A stretch of 64,000 nt of DNA from Melioribacteraceae bacterium (GTDB lineage Bacteria; Bacteroidota; Ignavibacteria; Ignavibacteriales; Melioribacteraceae), in NCBI GenBank assembly GCA_035362835.1, contig DAOSDY010000002.1, positions 248,001 to 312,000 of the forward strand, read 5' to 3'. The notes under the pieces are model-generated. The model was not told the origin of the DNA, made no database searches, and saw only the letters and a list, made by a program, of their open reading frames with translations. Numbering within the stretch: the first letter of the stretch is position 1; each line of letters starts with the position of its first letter. The position numbers and the translations under genes are program-made. This document shows, piece by piece, positions 44,591-52,484 of this stretch.

Positions 44591-44890
44591 ATGAGTGAAA
44601 AAAAGAAGCTAAAAGTAAAAATATTTGACAAGGAATATTCTTTACTTGTTGAGAATCAGGAGATTGCTGCTGAATTGGCTGAGTATGTTAATACAATTAT
44701 GGAAGAAACCAGACTAGAATTACCGGATCAACCTAAAGATACAATTGCGATTATTGCTGCACTTAATATAGCCTACGATCTTTTTGTAGAAAAAAATAAA
44801 TATCGTGAATTCAGCATTCAGGCAACCGACAAAATCAAAAAAATAAAGCTTCTTTTAAACGAATCCAAATTTGTGTCGAACCCATCATAA
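44591..44890 (+). CDS. zapA: Cell division protein ZapA
   Basis: 99 residues matching ZapA: KLKVKIFDKEYSLLVENQE, then AEYVNTIMEETR and the helical AIIAALNIAYDLFVEKNK. It cross-links FtsZ filaments at midcell. The gene lies between a coiled-coil gene and a probable 6S RNA, the same zapA-6S link found in many bacteria. Confidence 0.88.
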   Translation: MSEKKKLKVKIFDKEYSLLVENQEIAAELAEYVNTIMEETRLELPDQPKDTIAIIAALNIAYDLFVEKNKYREFSIQATDKIKKIKLLLNESKFVSNPS

Positions 44891-44892
44891 TT

Positions 44893-45095
44893 TTCCCGCT
44901 CCGTCGGCTTGAGTATAAAAAAGAACTAACAATAAAATACCTAAGGGTTATTGACTCACGACGTGTATTACAGGCCTCACTCCCTTGCGGAGATTCCGAA
45001 TATATCGGGACAGTGGAAGTAAAAAGCGTCGGGCAATTTCCCGCATTGTATAGGAAAAGGTTCTTTTCCTATGCAAAGGTCGGCGGCTGCGGTTA
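44893..45095 (+). ncRNA. ssrS: Probable 6S RNA
   Basis: This non-coding gap between zapA and rny can fold into a long closed stem. CCGC-T-CCGTCGGC (44896-44908) pairs with GTCGGCGG-CT-GCGG (45079-45092), giving 4 and 8 bp around a small internal loop. A large AT-rich central region and a terminal arm follow (CACTCCC near 44978-44985 with GGGACAGTG, plus CGGA/TCCG). Closing stem, bubble and terminal hairpin, a length near 200 nt and the zapA neighbour all fit 6S RNA, which mimics an open promoter to sequester the housekeeping RNA polymerase. Not confirmed by covariance search. Confidence 0.7.
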
Positions 45096-45124
45096 TATAT
45101 AAATTTTCGTTTAATGGAGGACTA

Positions 45125-46693
45125 ATGCAGTTGGATTTGATTATGGTATTGATCATTGCTGCCGTCACAGCAATTATATCTTTTGTTTTGGGATGGTTAA
45201 TTAATTCCAAAATCGGAAAGAACAACATTTCTAATGCTAAAGAAAAAGCTCAAAAATTAATTGAAGAAGCTGAAAAAGAAGCTAAACACCTTAAAAGAGA
45301 AAAACTCCTCGAAGTAAAGGATGAATGGCTTAAAAAGAAACAGGAATTTGATAACGAAGTTAATTCAAAGAAACAAAAACTTCAGAATCATGAAAAACAA
45401 CTCGAATCAAGAGAAGAAAACCTTGAAAAGAAGTACGATCTTGTAAATCAAAAAGAAAAAAGTAACAAAGATCTTGAAAAGTTAATCCTTACTCAGAAAA
45501 ATGAAGTTGATAGAAAGAGCCAGGAACTTGACAGATTAATTGCAGAACAGAATATCCGTCTTGAAAAGACAGCCGGATTAACTTCCGATGAAGCTAAAAA
45601 GATGCTTATGGAAAATATGATAAGCAAAGCTAAATCGGATGCTGCACAGTCGATTAAAGAAATCCGAGACCAGGCTAAAATTGACGCTAAGAAAGAAGCC
45701 CAGCGTATTACAATTCAGGCTATCCAGAGAACGGCTGTGGATCACTCGGTGGAATCGACTGTCTCTGTTGTCCAGATCCAGAATGATGAAATGAAAGGCA
45801 GGATTATCGGCCGCGAAGGACGAAACATCCGTGCTTTCGAAGCAGCTACCGGCGTCGATGTAATTGTTGATGATACACCCGAAGCGGTTATTCTCTCGGC
45901 TTTCGATCAGTTCCGGCGCGAAGTCGCACGTATCTCTCTCGAAAGGCTTATTGCCGACGGCCGTATTCATCCGGCAAGAATTGAAGAGGTCGTTGCCAAA
46001 GTTCAGGAGGAACTCGACGAGGAGATTCAGAAAGAAGGGGAAAATACACTTATACAGCTCGGATTGCACGGCGTTCATAATGAACTGGTAAAACATATCG
46101 GTAAAATGAAATACAGAAGCAGCTACGGACAGAACCTGCTGCAGCACAGTATTGAAGTTGCATACCTGACCGGTATTATGGCTGCCGAACTCGGTTTCGA
46201 TACGACAATTGCAAAAAAAGCAGGACTTATGCATGATATCGGAAAGACGATTGATAAGGACGTCGAAGGACCGCATGCACTCCTCGGTTATGAATTGACA
46301 AAGAAATACAGTGAACATCCTATAGTTGTTAATGCTGTCGGAAGCCATCACGAAGATATTGAAATGGAACACCCGATTTCAGCGCTGGTTCAGGCCGCCG
46401 ATGCTATCAGCGGTGCCCGCCCCGGAGCAAGAAGAGAACCTCTCGAAAGTTATGTGAAGAGACTCGAAAACCTTGAGAACCTTGCTAAATCGTTTGAAGG
46501 TGTTGCGAAGACCTATGCTATTCAAGCCGGCCGTGAAGTAAGAGTGGTTGTTGAACCGGATAAAATTGATGATGTGGTTGCAGATCGCCTGTCATATGAA
46601 ATCGCTCAGAAGATTCAGGAAGAGATGGAATACCCTGGCCAGATTAAAGTTATGGTTATTCGTGAGGTTAGAAAGATTCAATACGCTAAGTAA
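45125..46693 (+). CDS. rny: Ribonuclease Y
   Basis: 522 residues. An N-terminal membrane anchor (LIMVLIIAAVTAIISFVLGWLI) is followed by a long coiled coil (about 30-200), a KH domain (GRIIGREGRNIRAFEAATGVD) and an HD domain (AGLMHDIGKTIDKDVEGPHA). The C-terminal region is also typical. It is the membrane-bound endoribonuclease that initiates mRNA decay. ATG 45125 with GGAGG 4 nt upstream is the start; a longer in-frame reading from 45071 runs through the 6S closing stem and is rejected. Confidence 0.95.
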   Translation: MQLDLIMVLIIAAVTAIISFVLGWLINSKIGKNNISNAKEKAQKLIEEAEKEAKHLKREKLLEVKDEWLKKKQEFDNEVNSKKQKLQNHEKQLESREENLEKKYDLVNQKEKSNKDLEKLILTQKNEVDRKSQELDRLIAEQNIRLEKTAGLTSDEAKKMLMENMISKAKSDAAQSIKEIRDQAKIDAKKEAQRITIQAIQRTAVDHSVESTVSVVQIQNDEMKGRIIGREGRNIRAFEAATGVDVIVDDTPEAVILSAFDQFRREVARISLERLIADGRIHPARIEEVVAKVQEELDEEIQKEGENTLIQLGLHGVHNELVKHIGKMKYRSSYGQNLLQHSIEVAYLTGIMAAELGFDTTIAKKAGLMHDIGKTIDKDVEGPHALLGYELTKKYSEHPIVVNAVGSHHEDIEMEHPISALVQAADAISGARPGARREPLESYVKRLENLENLAKSFEGVAKTYAIQAGREVRVVVEPDKIDDVVADRLSYEIAQKIQEEMEYPGQIKVMVIREVRKIQYAK

Positions 46694-46715
46694 TTCTGAA
46701 ATAATATTTTAGTTG

Positions 46716-46746
46716 AAACCCCGGTTAATTACTGCCGGGGTTTTTT
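46716..46746 (+). terminator. Rho-independent terminator after rny
   Basis: A perfect 9-bp stem AAACCCCGG/CCGGGGTTT with a 10-nt loop and a T run, 22 nt past the rny stop. Confidence 0.85.
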
Positions 46747-46817
46747 ATTTTAAAACAGATTCCGCTGAAATATTTAATCCCTATATTTAATCGTCAATAA
46801 TTGACAGTTTTAATCAA

Positions 46818-47462
46818 ATGAAGAAAAGTCTTTTCGGCTGTTTACTTATTTTTCTTATTTCCCCTCAAATCAGTCTCTTGGCTCAGATGAAAGAACCGGA
46901 TAGTATCGATGTGTACCTTGTAAAAGAGAACTGGCATACAGGTATCATGTTCAGGATTGATGATTACACTTCCGGACTTTTACCCGCCCTCAAATATTTT
47001 AAGGATTACCAGTATATCGATATCGGTTGGGGTGATGCCGATTTTTACCAGATCCCCGGATTCGATCTGTTCCTTGCTGCAAAGGCAATTCTGATACCTA
47101 CTCCGACTGTTATGCGGTTTGACGGTTACAAATTCCCGATAGAAAAAATTATAGAGTGGCGTGAGTTTGCCCTTAAGTTTGAATTACCAAAGGAAAGATT
47201 CCTCCTTCTGATTAATTACATTCAAGAACATTTGATTTTGGATGAGAAAGGTGAAACAATAATTTCCAAGCATGATATTGATTCTCCGGTCTATTTCTTC
47301 AAATCAAAAGGGGAGTATCATCTATTCAGGACGTGCAACACCTGGGCGGCTCAAGCATTAAAATCGACCGGAATTGATGTGGATACATTCGGACTTATTA
47401 CAGCAGGCCAGTTGTATTCCAGGTTTGCAGAATATGCGAAAGTATTAAAGAGATATGATTGA
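46818..47462 (+). CDS. DUF2459 (TIGR02117) family protein
   Basis: 214 residues with a signal peptide (MKKSLFGCLLIFLISPQISLLA). The family pattern is present: VYLVKENWHTGIMF, YIDIGWGDADFYQ and FRTCNTWAAQALKSTGI. The Cys-x-x-Trp and His residues recall papain-like/NlpC-type folds, but activity is not known for DUF2459. It is likely periplasmic. Its stop codon abuts the left copy of the tRNA-Cys-derived repeat. Confidence 0.8.
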   Translation: MKKSLFGCLLIFLISPQISLLAQMKEPDSIDVYLVKENWHTGIMFRIDDYTSGLLPALKYFKDYQYIDIGWGDADFYQIPGFDLFLAAKAILIPTPTVMRFDGYKFPIEKIIEWREFALKFELPKERFLLLINYIQEHLILDEKGETIISKHDIDSPVYFFKSKGEYHLFRTCNTWAAQALKSTGIDVDTFGLITAGQLYSRFAEYAKVLKRYD

Positions 47463-47475
47463 GGCGCCGGTCGGA
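47460..47475. repeat. Left 16-bp direct repeat (att-like, copied from tRNA-Cys 3' end)
   Basis: TGAGGCGCCGGTCGGA is identical to 48289-48304, which is the 3' end (acceptor and T arm) of tRNA-Cys. Direct repeats of a tRNA 3' end flanking foreign DNA are the usual footprint of site-specific integration. Confidence 0.8.
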
Positions 47476-47504
47476 AAAAAGCTTTAGTATATTACTATCA
47501 AAAA

Positions 47505-48269
47505 TTAATTTCCAAGATTATGAATTAAATTATCTTCATGGAAGATTTTACCAATATAACTTATCCGTTCTCGTAATTCATTTCGAAGGTTACCATTTGT
47601 TTTTCTAGATTTGTCGTTGGTGTTGATAATCTCTGTTCTTATTTCTTCAAAAGAAATCAAACTTGAAATAATAAAACATGCAAAAAGCTTCTGCATTCCC
47701 CTTCCTGCAATAAAACCTAATACATTAATCGAGCCTTTATTATACTTCGAAAATATTTCTAACAAGCAATCTTTATCCTCCTTACTTGGATTCAAAGTTG
47801 AATTTGGGTGATTGTGAACTAATAATAAATTATTCACTCCTTCTTTATTCAATCTTTCTGTTAATTCGATACTTGATAAAGAAGTTTGAATTGACTTATT
47901 ATCATGACCTTTTTCCATCCAAAATCCATGGACAGATTTCATATCCCCTATTCCAATTATTAACCATTCGTGCTTTTTACCCTTTAATATCCCAGCACTC
48001 CACGAAGGAAATAAACCTATATCTATATCACATTCATAATATTTTAATTTCGAACCGAATCTTTTTTTTGTTTCTGCATCAATGCTAAAACTATACTCAT
48101 CAAGTTTTATCCTTTCTGCAAATATTCTCAGTCTTCTTTTTCTTGCAAGATTAGTGATTTCAGATTCTGTTAAAGGTGCAGTGTCTTCGAAATAGCTCTT
48201 TAGGAGGTAAAACAAGAAAATCAGGATTAAAATACCTAATGCTAGTAATCCTTCTTCGGCATTTGACAT
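47505..48269 (-). CDS. JAB/MPN-domain (RadC-like) metalloprotease-fold protein with membrane anchor
   Basis: 254 residues. An N-terminal membrane segment (LLALGILILIFLFYLLKSYF) is followed by a linker and a JAB/MPN domain. The JAMM motif is HNHPNSTLNPSKED (His152, His154, Ser162, Asp165), with a candidate upstream glutamate near residue 134. This spacing binds a catalytic zinc in isopeptidases; RadC-type proteins share it but have no agreed function. There is no clear ribosome-binding site. The start lies 20 nt from the tRNA-Cys-derived repeat, in the same direction as the tRNA, so it may be transcribed with it. It lies inside a small insertion. Function unknown; defence or element maintenance is possible. 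Confidence 0.75.
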   Translation of the reverse strand: MSNAEEGLLALGILILIFLFYLLKSYFEDTAPLTESEITNLARKRRLRIFAERIKLDEYSFSIDAETKKRFGSKLKYYECDIDIGLFPSWSAGILKGKKHEWLIIGIGDMKSVHGFWMEKGHDNKSIQTSLSSIELTERLNKEGVNNLLLVHNHPNSTLNPSKEDKDCLLEIFSKYNKGSINVLGFIAGRGMQKLFACFIISSLISFEEIRTEIINTNDKSRKTNGNLRNELRERISYIGKIFHEDNLIHNLGN

Positions 48270-48288
48270 GGAGAGAATTTTTTTGATT

Positions 48289-48304
48289 TGAGGCGCCGGT
48301 CGGA
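48289..48304. repeat. Right 16-bp direct repeat (inside tRNA-Cys)
   Basis: Identical to 47460-47475. It covers the discriminator base, acceptor 3' strand and part of the T arm of tRNA-Cys. Confidence 0.8.
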
Positions 48305-48364
48305 TTCGAACCGACGAATAAAGGTTTTGCAGACCTTCCCCTTAAGCCACTTGGGTACAGCGCC
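48291..48364 (-). tRNA. tRNA-Cys (anticodon GCA)
   Basis: 74 nt. The acceptor is GGCGCTG/CGGCGCC, the anticodon stem-loop GGTCTGCAAAACC gives GCA, and the T arm is GTCGGTTCGAATCCGAC. The discriminator is U, as expected for Cys. Its 3' end is the integration site of the adjacent insertion and remains intact. Confidence 0.93.
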
Positions 48365-48370
48365 ATAATC

Positions 48371-48401
48371 ATAAAAATAAAAATCCACCTAAGTGGATTT
48401 T
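48371..48401 (-). terminator. Terminator after tRNA-Gly (minus strand)
   Basis: A perfect 9-bp stem AAAATCCAC/GTGGATTTT with a 4-nt loop. On the minus strand it is followed by TTTTTATTTTTAT-type sequence. It lies between tRNA-Gly and tRNA-Cys. Confidence 0.65.
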
Positions 48402-48402
48402 G

Positions 48403-48475
<73 letters not shown>

Positions 48476-48559
48476 ATGTCAGAATTTCAAATGTTTCAAA
48501 ATTTGCGCCCTAAATATAACACCATTAACCTTTCATTTCAAATATCTTGTCTATTTTTT

Positions 48560-49081
48560 CTAGACCCTGGAACCGTGAACAAATCCTCTGTAAGGACGGG
48601 ATTGCTGAACCGTTATAAATGCTCTTTTATCAACCGATTCCACAATTTTCATTATTGCTTTCTGGTGTTTTCTTTTAGCTATTACTATAAGAATTGAAAC
48701 GCCTCCGCTTCCTCCTTCGGCCGGTAATATCGTTACACCGAATTTTGAACTTCTTAATTTGTTGGCGATGTCATCAGTATGATGCAGCGATACAATATTA
48801 ACCTGAGCATATCCCAACGCCACATGCTGTTCTAAAGAGATTCCCATTATATTACCCAATGCGAATCCTACAGCATAACCGATCAGATTTATTGTGTGAT
48901 CCATGTGCTGAACGATGTAACGCATCGCAAAAATCCAGATAAGAACTTCAAAGAAACCCGCCATTGCGGCCAGATACTTTCTTCCCTGAACCACAAGGAT
49001 TGTCCGGAAAGTGCCGAGTGTCACATCTGCAACTCTCATCAGCATAATTATTAATGCGCCTAAAATTATTTCAAAACTCAT
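48560..49081 (-). CDS. UPF0316 membrane protein (DUF5698/DUF2179)
   Basis: 173 residues. An N-terminal membrane domain of about three helices (IILGALIIMLMRVADVTLGTFRTILVV and following) contains the DVTLGTFRTI signature of UPF0316. A C-terminal DUF2179 soluble domain follows (about 105-160: GVTILPAEGGSGGVSILIVIAKR). Members are inner-membrane proteins of unknown role. It is transcribed away from pcm. Confidence 0.85.
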   Translation of the reverse strand: MSFEIILGALIIMLMRVADVTLGTFRTILVVQGRKYLAAMAGFFEVLIWIFAMRYIVQHMDHTINLIGYAVGFALGNIMGISLEQHVALGYAQVNIVSLHHTDDIANKLRSSKFGVTILPAEGGSGGVSILIVIAKRKHQKAIMKIVESVDKRAFITVQQSRPYRGFVHGSRV

Positions 49082-49145
49082 AATTCTTATTTAAACCCTG
49101 AAAAATTTTTTATCTTAACGCAGCAAATTTAATACTTTAGGAACA

Positions 49146-49784
49146 ATGTACGAAACCGAACGCAAAGATTTAGTTGAACAATTAAAAAGAAAAGGAATTT
49201 CTAATCAGTCTGTTCTGGATGCCTTTATGAATGTGGAAAGACATCTCTTTGTACCTGACATTATGAAACAGCATGCCTACGAGGATGTTGCTCTCCCGAT
49301 CGGTTACGGACAGACGATTTCCCAGCCCTATACTGTTGCATTTATGACTCAATCAATGAATCCTCAGCCGGGACATAAAATTCTGGAAATCGGAACCGGT
49401 TCTGGTTACCAGGCGGCTATCCTTCTTAAGATGGGCGCACGAGTCTTTACTATCGAGAGAAACGATAAGCTATATAACAGTGCTCTCAAAACTTTTGATA
49501 ATCTGGGATTGCGGATTGCCGCAAGATGCAGCGACGGTTCAATCGGCTGGGATGAATTCTCGCCTTACGACGGAATAATTGTTACTGCCGGAAGTCCTGG
49601 AGTTCCTAAAAACCTTCTGAGACAACTTGCCGTAAATGGTAAAATGGTTATTCCGGTTGGCGACAGGTCGGTTCAGACTCTTAAAATAATTACAAAGACT
49701 GCCGAAGAAGAATTTACTACTAATGAAGTTCCTTATTTTGCTTTTGTTCCTTTAGTCGGACGAGAGGGATGGAAAGAAAAGTAA
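49146..49784 (+). CDS. pcm: Protein-L-isoaspartate O-methyltransferase
   Basis: 212 residues with PIGYGQTISQPYTVAFMTQ, the AdoMet loop LEIGTGSGYQAAIL and the conserved C-terminal block VPLVGREGW. It methylates damaged isoaspartyl residues and so starts their repair. It overlaps miaA by 16 nt. Confidence 0.93.
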   Translation: MYETERKDLVEQLKRKGISNQSVLDAFMNVERHLFVPDIMKQHAYEDVALPIGYGQTISQPYTVAFMTQSMNPQPGHKILEIGTGSGYQAAILLKMGARVFTIERNDKLYNSALKTFDNLGLRIAARCSDGSIGWDEFSPYDGIIVTAGSPGVPKNLLRQLAVNGKMVIPVGDRSVQTLKIITKTAEEEFTTNEVPYFAFVPLVGREGWKEK

Positions 49785-50698
49785 TTCTGATTGTCGGACC
49801 TACCTGTTCCGGCAAAACCCGGGTTTCAGTAGACCTGGCAAAAAGAATTTCATCCGAAATCATTTCTGCCGATAGCCGTCAGATTTATAAACACCTGAAT
49901 ATCGGAACCGCTAAACCGGATTCAGCAGAACTCGCTTCGGTAAAGCATCACCTGATCGATTTCCTCGAACCTGAACAGGATTATAACGTAAGCAGATTTG
50001 AAAACGATTCTCTCCGTATTATTAATGAAATTCTTTCGAAAGGAAAAATACCGGTCGTTGTTGGCGGTTCCGGACTTTATATCCATGCGCTTGTCGACGG
50101 AATCTTTAACGAAGTTGATACTGATGAAGAATTCCGGCTGGAATTAAAAGAGAAGCGGGAGAAATTCGGAAACAATTATTTATACGATGAGCTTGAGAAA
50201 ATCGATCCTGTAAGCGCATCAAAAATGCTTTCACAGAATTGGAAGCGTGTAATGCGCTCTCTTGAAGTAATTCATCTAACAGGTAAACCGATCTGGCAGC
50301 TTCAAAAGGATTATAAGCGGGAAACTGATATAAATTTTGTTCAGTTCGGTCTCGATTGGCACCGCGCGGATTTATATAATAACATCAATTCCCGTGTTGA
50401 TAGAATGATTGAAATCGGATTAGTAGAAGAAACAAGAAAAATTTTGGATAGTGGAATCCCCAGAACTGCCAACTCTCTTAATACTGTCGGCTATAAAGAA
50501 ATTATCTCCTTTCTGGAAAATGAAATTACACTCGATAGAGCGGTTGAATTGATTAAGCGGAATACCCGCCGCTATGCTAAGCGGCAAATGACCTGGTTCC
50601 GGAAGGATTCAAGAATTAAATGGATTAGAATTGAATCTAATGAAGATCTTCTTAATGTACCGGAGATAATAATCCGTCAAATTTCCAATCTTAATTAA
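49769..50698 (+). CDS. miaA: tRNA dimethylallyltransferase
   Basis: 309 residues. The P-loop is VGPTCSGKTRVSVDLAK. Other MiaA signatures follow: ISADSRQIYKHLNIGTAKP, HHLIDFLEPEQDYNVSRF, VVGGSGLYIHAL, NTVGYKEI and RRYAKRQMTWFRKD. It adds a dimethylallyl group to A37 of tRNAs that read UNN codons. Coupled by overlap to pcm. Confidence 0.95.
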   Translation: MERKVILIVGPTCSGKTRVSVDLAKRISSEIISADSRQIYKHLNIGTAKPDSAELASVKHHLIDFLEPEQDYNVSRFENDSLRIINEILSKGKIPVVVGGSGLYIHALVDGIFNEVDTDEEFRLELKEKREKFGNNYLYDELEKIDPVSASKMLSQNWKRVMRSLEVIHLTGKPIWQLQKDYKRETDINFVQFGLDWHRADLYNNINSRVDRMIEIGLVEETRKILDSGIPRTANSLNTVGYKEIISFLENEITLDRAVELIKRNTRRYAKRQMTWFRKDSRIKWIRIESNEDLLNVPEIIIRQISNLN

Positions 50699-50736
50699 GT
50701 TTTCCTATCTTGCCTTAGAATAAATTACACAGTTGG

Positions 50737-52104
50737 ATGAAAAATAAAATTAGAATAGCGTCCGGACAGGGATTCTGGGGTGACCTTATAGATGCCCCAT
50801 ATCAGCAGGTTACTGCAGGTCAGGTAGACTATCTTGTAATGGACTACCTGGCAGAAGTGACGATGTCGATCCTTCAAAAACAGAAAAATAAAAATCCGAA
50901 ACTTGGTTATGCACGGGATATCCCTGAACTGATGGAACGGATTCTTCCCATCTGCGCTGAGAAAAAGATTAAGATTATTACCAACGGCGGCGGTGTAAAT
51001 CCGGAAGCATGCGCTGAAGCAGTCCTGGAAGTCGCAAGAAAACATAATATTAACAATCTCAAAATTGCTCTCGTCATTGGCGATAATATTCTGAACCGGA
51101 TCGATGAAGTATTATCCAGCGGTTCCGAATTAAAAAATATGGAAACCGGTGAATCGGTTAATGTTGTAAGAGACAAACTGCTAAGTGCGAATGTCTATTT
51201 CGGTGCAATGCCGATTGTAGACGCGCTTAAACAGGGAGCCGATATTGTAATAACCGGTAGAACCACAGATACCGGTTTGACTTTAGCACCGATGATCTTC
51301 GAATTCGGATGGGGAAAAAATGATTACGATCTTCTTTCCGCAGGTACAGTTGCCGGTCATATACTCGAATGCGGCGGTCAGGCCTCCGGCGGAAATCTGC
51401 TGGCTGACTGGAAGTCCGTTCCCGATATTGAAAATATCGGATTCCCGATAGCAGAAGCATATCCGAACGGAGAGATTATTATTACCAAGCATGAATCCCT
51501 CGGCGGAAAAGTAAGCATCGATACTGTATCTGAACAGCTCCTTTATGAAATCGGCGATCCTAAAAACTATATTACTCCGGATTGTGTTGCGGACTTTACC
51601 TCTATCCGTCTTGAAGAAGCCGGGAAAGACCGTGTAAAAGTTTACGGCGTTAAAGGATTTCCCGAAACGGAGTTTTACAAAGTTTCATGTTCCTATTCAT
51701 CCGGGTATTCGGCTGTAGGCACTCTTACATATTCCTGGCCGGATGCTTTGAGCAAAGCCCGGAAAGCAGATCAGATCTTAAGAAAACGTCTTGAAAATCT
51801 GAATATTCAGTTCGAGGAGATTAGGACGGAATTCATTGGCTACAACTCGTGTCACGGTCCTTTATCTGAAGAAATTGACGAGAATAAGATTAACGAAGTA
51901 ATGCTTCGTGTTGCTGTGAGAGGAACGGATTATGCCGCAATCGAAAGGTTTGGTAAGGAGATCGCTCCGTTAATATTGACAGGTCCGCCAAGTGTTACAG
52001 GATTTGCGGGTGGCCGTCCTAAACCGGCTGAAGTGGTTGCCTACTGGCCTGCGTTGATTCCGAAAAAATTAGTTGAACCAAAAGTAGAGATTGTTACAAC
52101 ATGA
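50737..52104 (+). CDS. AtuA-like acyclic terpene utilization family protein (DUF1446)
   Basis: 455 residues beginning KIRIASGQGFWGDLIDAP, then VDYLVMDYLAEVTMSIL, ADIVITGRTTDTGLTLAPMIFEFGWG and LECGGQASGGNLLADW, all characteristic of the AtuA/DUF1446 family. The best known member takes part in citronellol/geraniol breakdown in Pseudomonas, but most homologs lack a known substrate. The C-terminal ferredoxin-fold part often fused to it is instead encoded by the next gene, which it overlaps by 4 nt. Confidence 0.82.
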   Translation: MKNKIRIASGQGFWGDLIDAPYQQVTAGQVDYLVMDYLAEVTMSILQKQKNKNPKLGYARDIPELMERILPICAEKKIKIITNGGGVNPEACAEAVLEVARKHNINNLKIALVIGDNILNRIDEVLSSGSELKNMETGESVNVVRDKLLSANVYFGAMPIVDALKQGADIVITGRTTDTGLTLAPMIFEFGWGKNDYDLLSAGTVAGHILECGGQASGGNLLADWKSVPDIENIGFPIAEAYPNGEIIITKHESLGGKVSIDTVSEQLLYEIGDPKNYITPDCVADFTSIRLEEAGKDRVKVYGVKGFPETEFYKVSCSYSSGYSAVGTLTYSWPDALSKARKADQILRKRLENLNIQFEEIRTEFIGYNSCHGPLSEEIDENKINEVMLRVAVRGTDYAAIERFGKEIAPLILTGPPSVTGFAGGRPKPAEVVAYWPALIPKKLVEPKVEIVTT

Positions 52105-52421
52105 AAAAAATAAAATTGATCGACATTGCTCACGGCAGAAGCGGGGATAAAGGCGACGCCGCTAATGTCGGAATTATTGCTTATGATGATATCGGTTACG
52201 GAATTATTAAAAAAAATCTGACCGCAGAAAAAGTTAAAAAACATTTTGAAGGAATCTGTCTCGGTAAAGTTGAAAGATTTGAACTCCCGAATATCCGCGC
52301 CCTTAATTTCCTTCTTCATAATACACTCGGCGGAGGCGGAACCGTATCTCTGAAACATGATGCGCAGGGGAAAACTCTTGCCGCAGCCCTGCTGCGTATG
52401 GAACTCGATATCGAAGAGTGA
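52101..52421 (+). CDS. AtuA C-terminal-like (ferredoxin-fold) protein
   Basis: 106 residues starting IDIAHGRSGDKGDAANVGIIAY and containing NFLLHNTLGGGGTVSLKHDAQGK-type sequence, which matches the C-terminal domain of longer AtuA proteins. The ATGA overlap with the upstream gene implies 1:1 production of two subunits that are one chain elsewhere. The fold call is from family knowledge. It contains no iron-sulfur cysteines, so 'ferredoxin-fold' does not mean a redox protein. Confidence 0.75.
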   Translation: MKKIKLIDIAHGRSGDKGDAANVGIIAYDDIGYGIIKKNLTAEKVKKHFEGICLGKVERFELPNIRALNFLLHNTLGGGGTVSLKHDAQGKTLAAALLRMELDIEE

Positions 52422-52484
52422 AATTGGGCTGAAGATTAACAAAAAAAATCTATAAAAATAAATCTTATTGAAAGTGAGGACCAA

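Larger units (their letters stand above)
47461..48304. mobile_element. Small tRNA-Cys-associated insertion carrying a JAB-domain gene
   Basis: About 0.83 kb between two identical 16-bp repeats, the right one inside tRNA-Cys. It holds a single minus-strand gene and is clearly more AT-rich than its neighbours. No integrase is present, so it is either a remnant or an element moved by an integrase supplied elsewhere. Confidence 0.65.

Noticed and set aside
45071..45124. Upstream in-frame extension of rny
   Set aside because: It overlaps the 3' closing stem of the probable 6S RNA; ATG 45125 has a proper GGAGG site and gives the normal RNase Y length.
46183..46372. Minus-strand frames opposite rny
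   Set aside because: They are shadows of the KH/HD coding region with no family resemblance.
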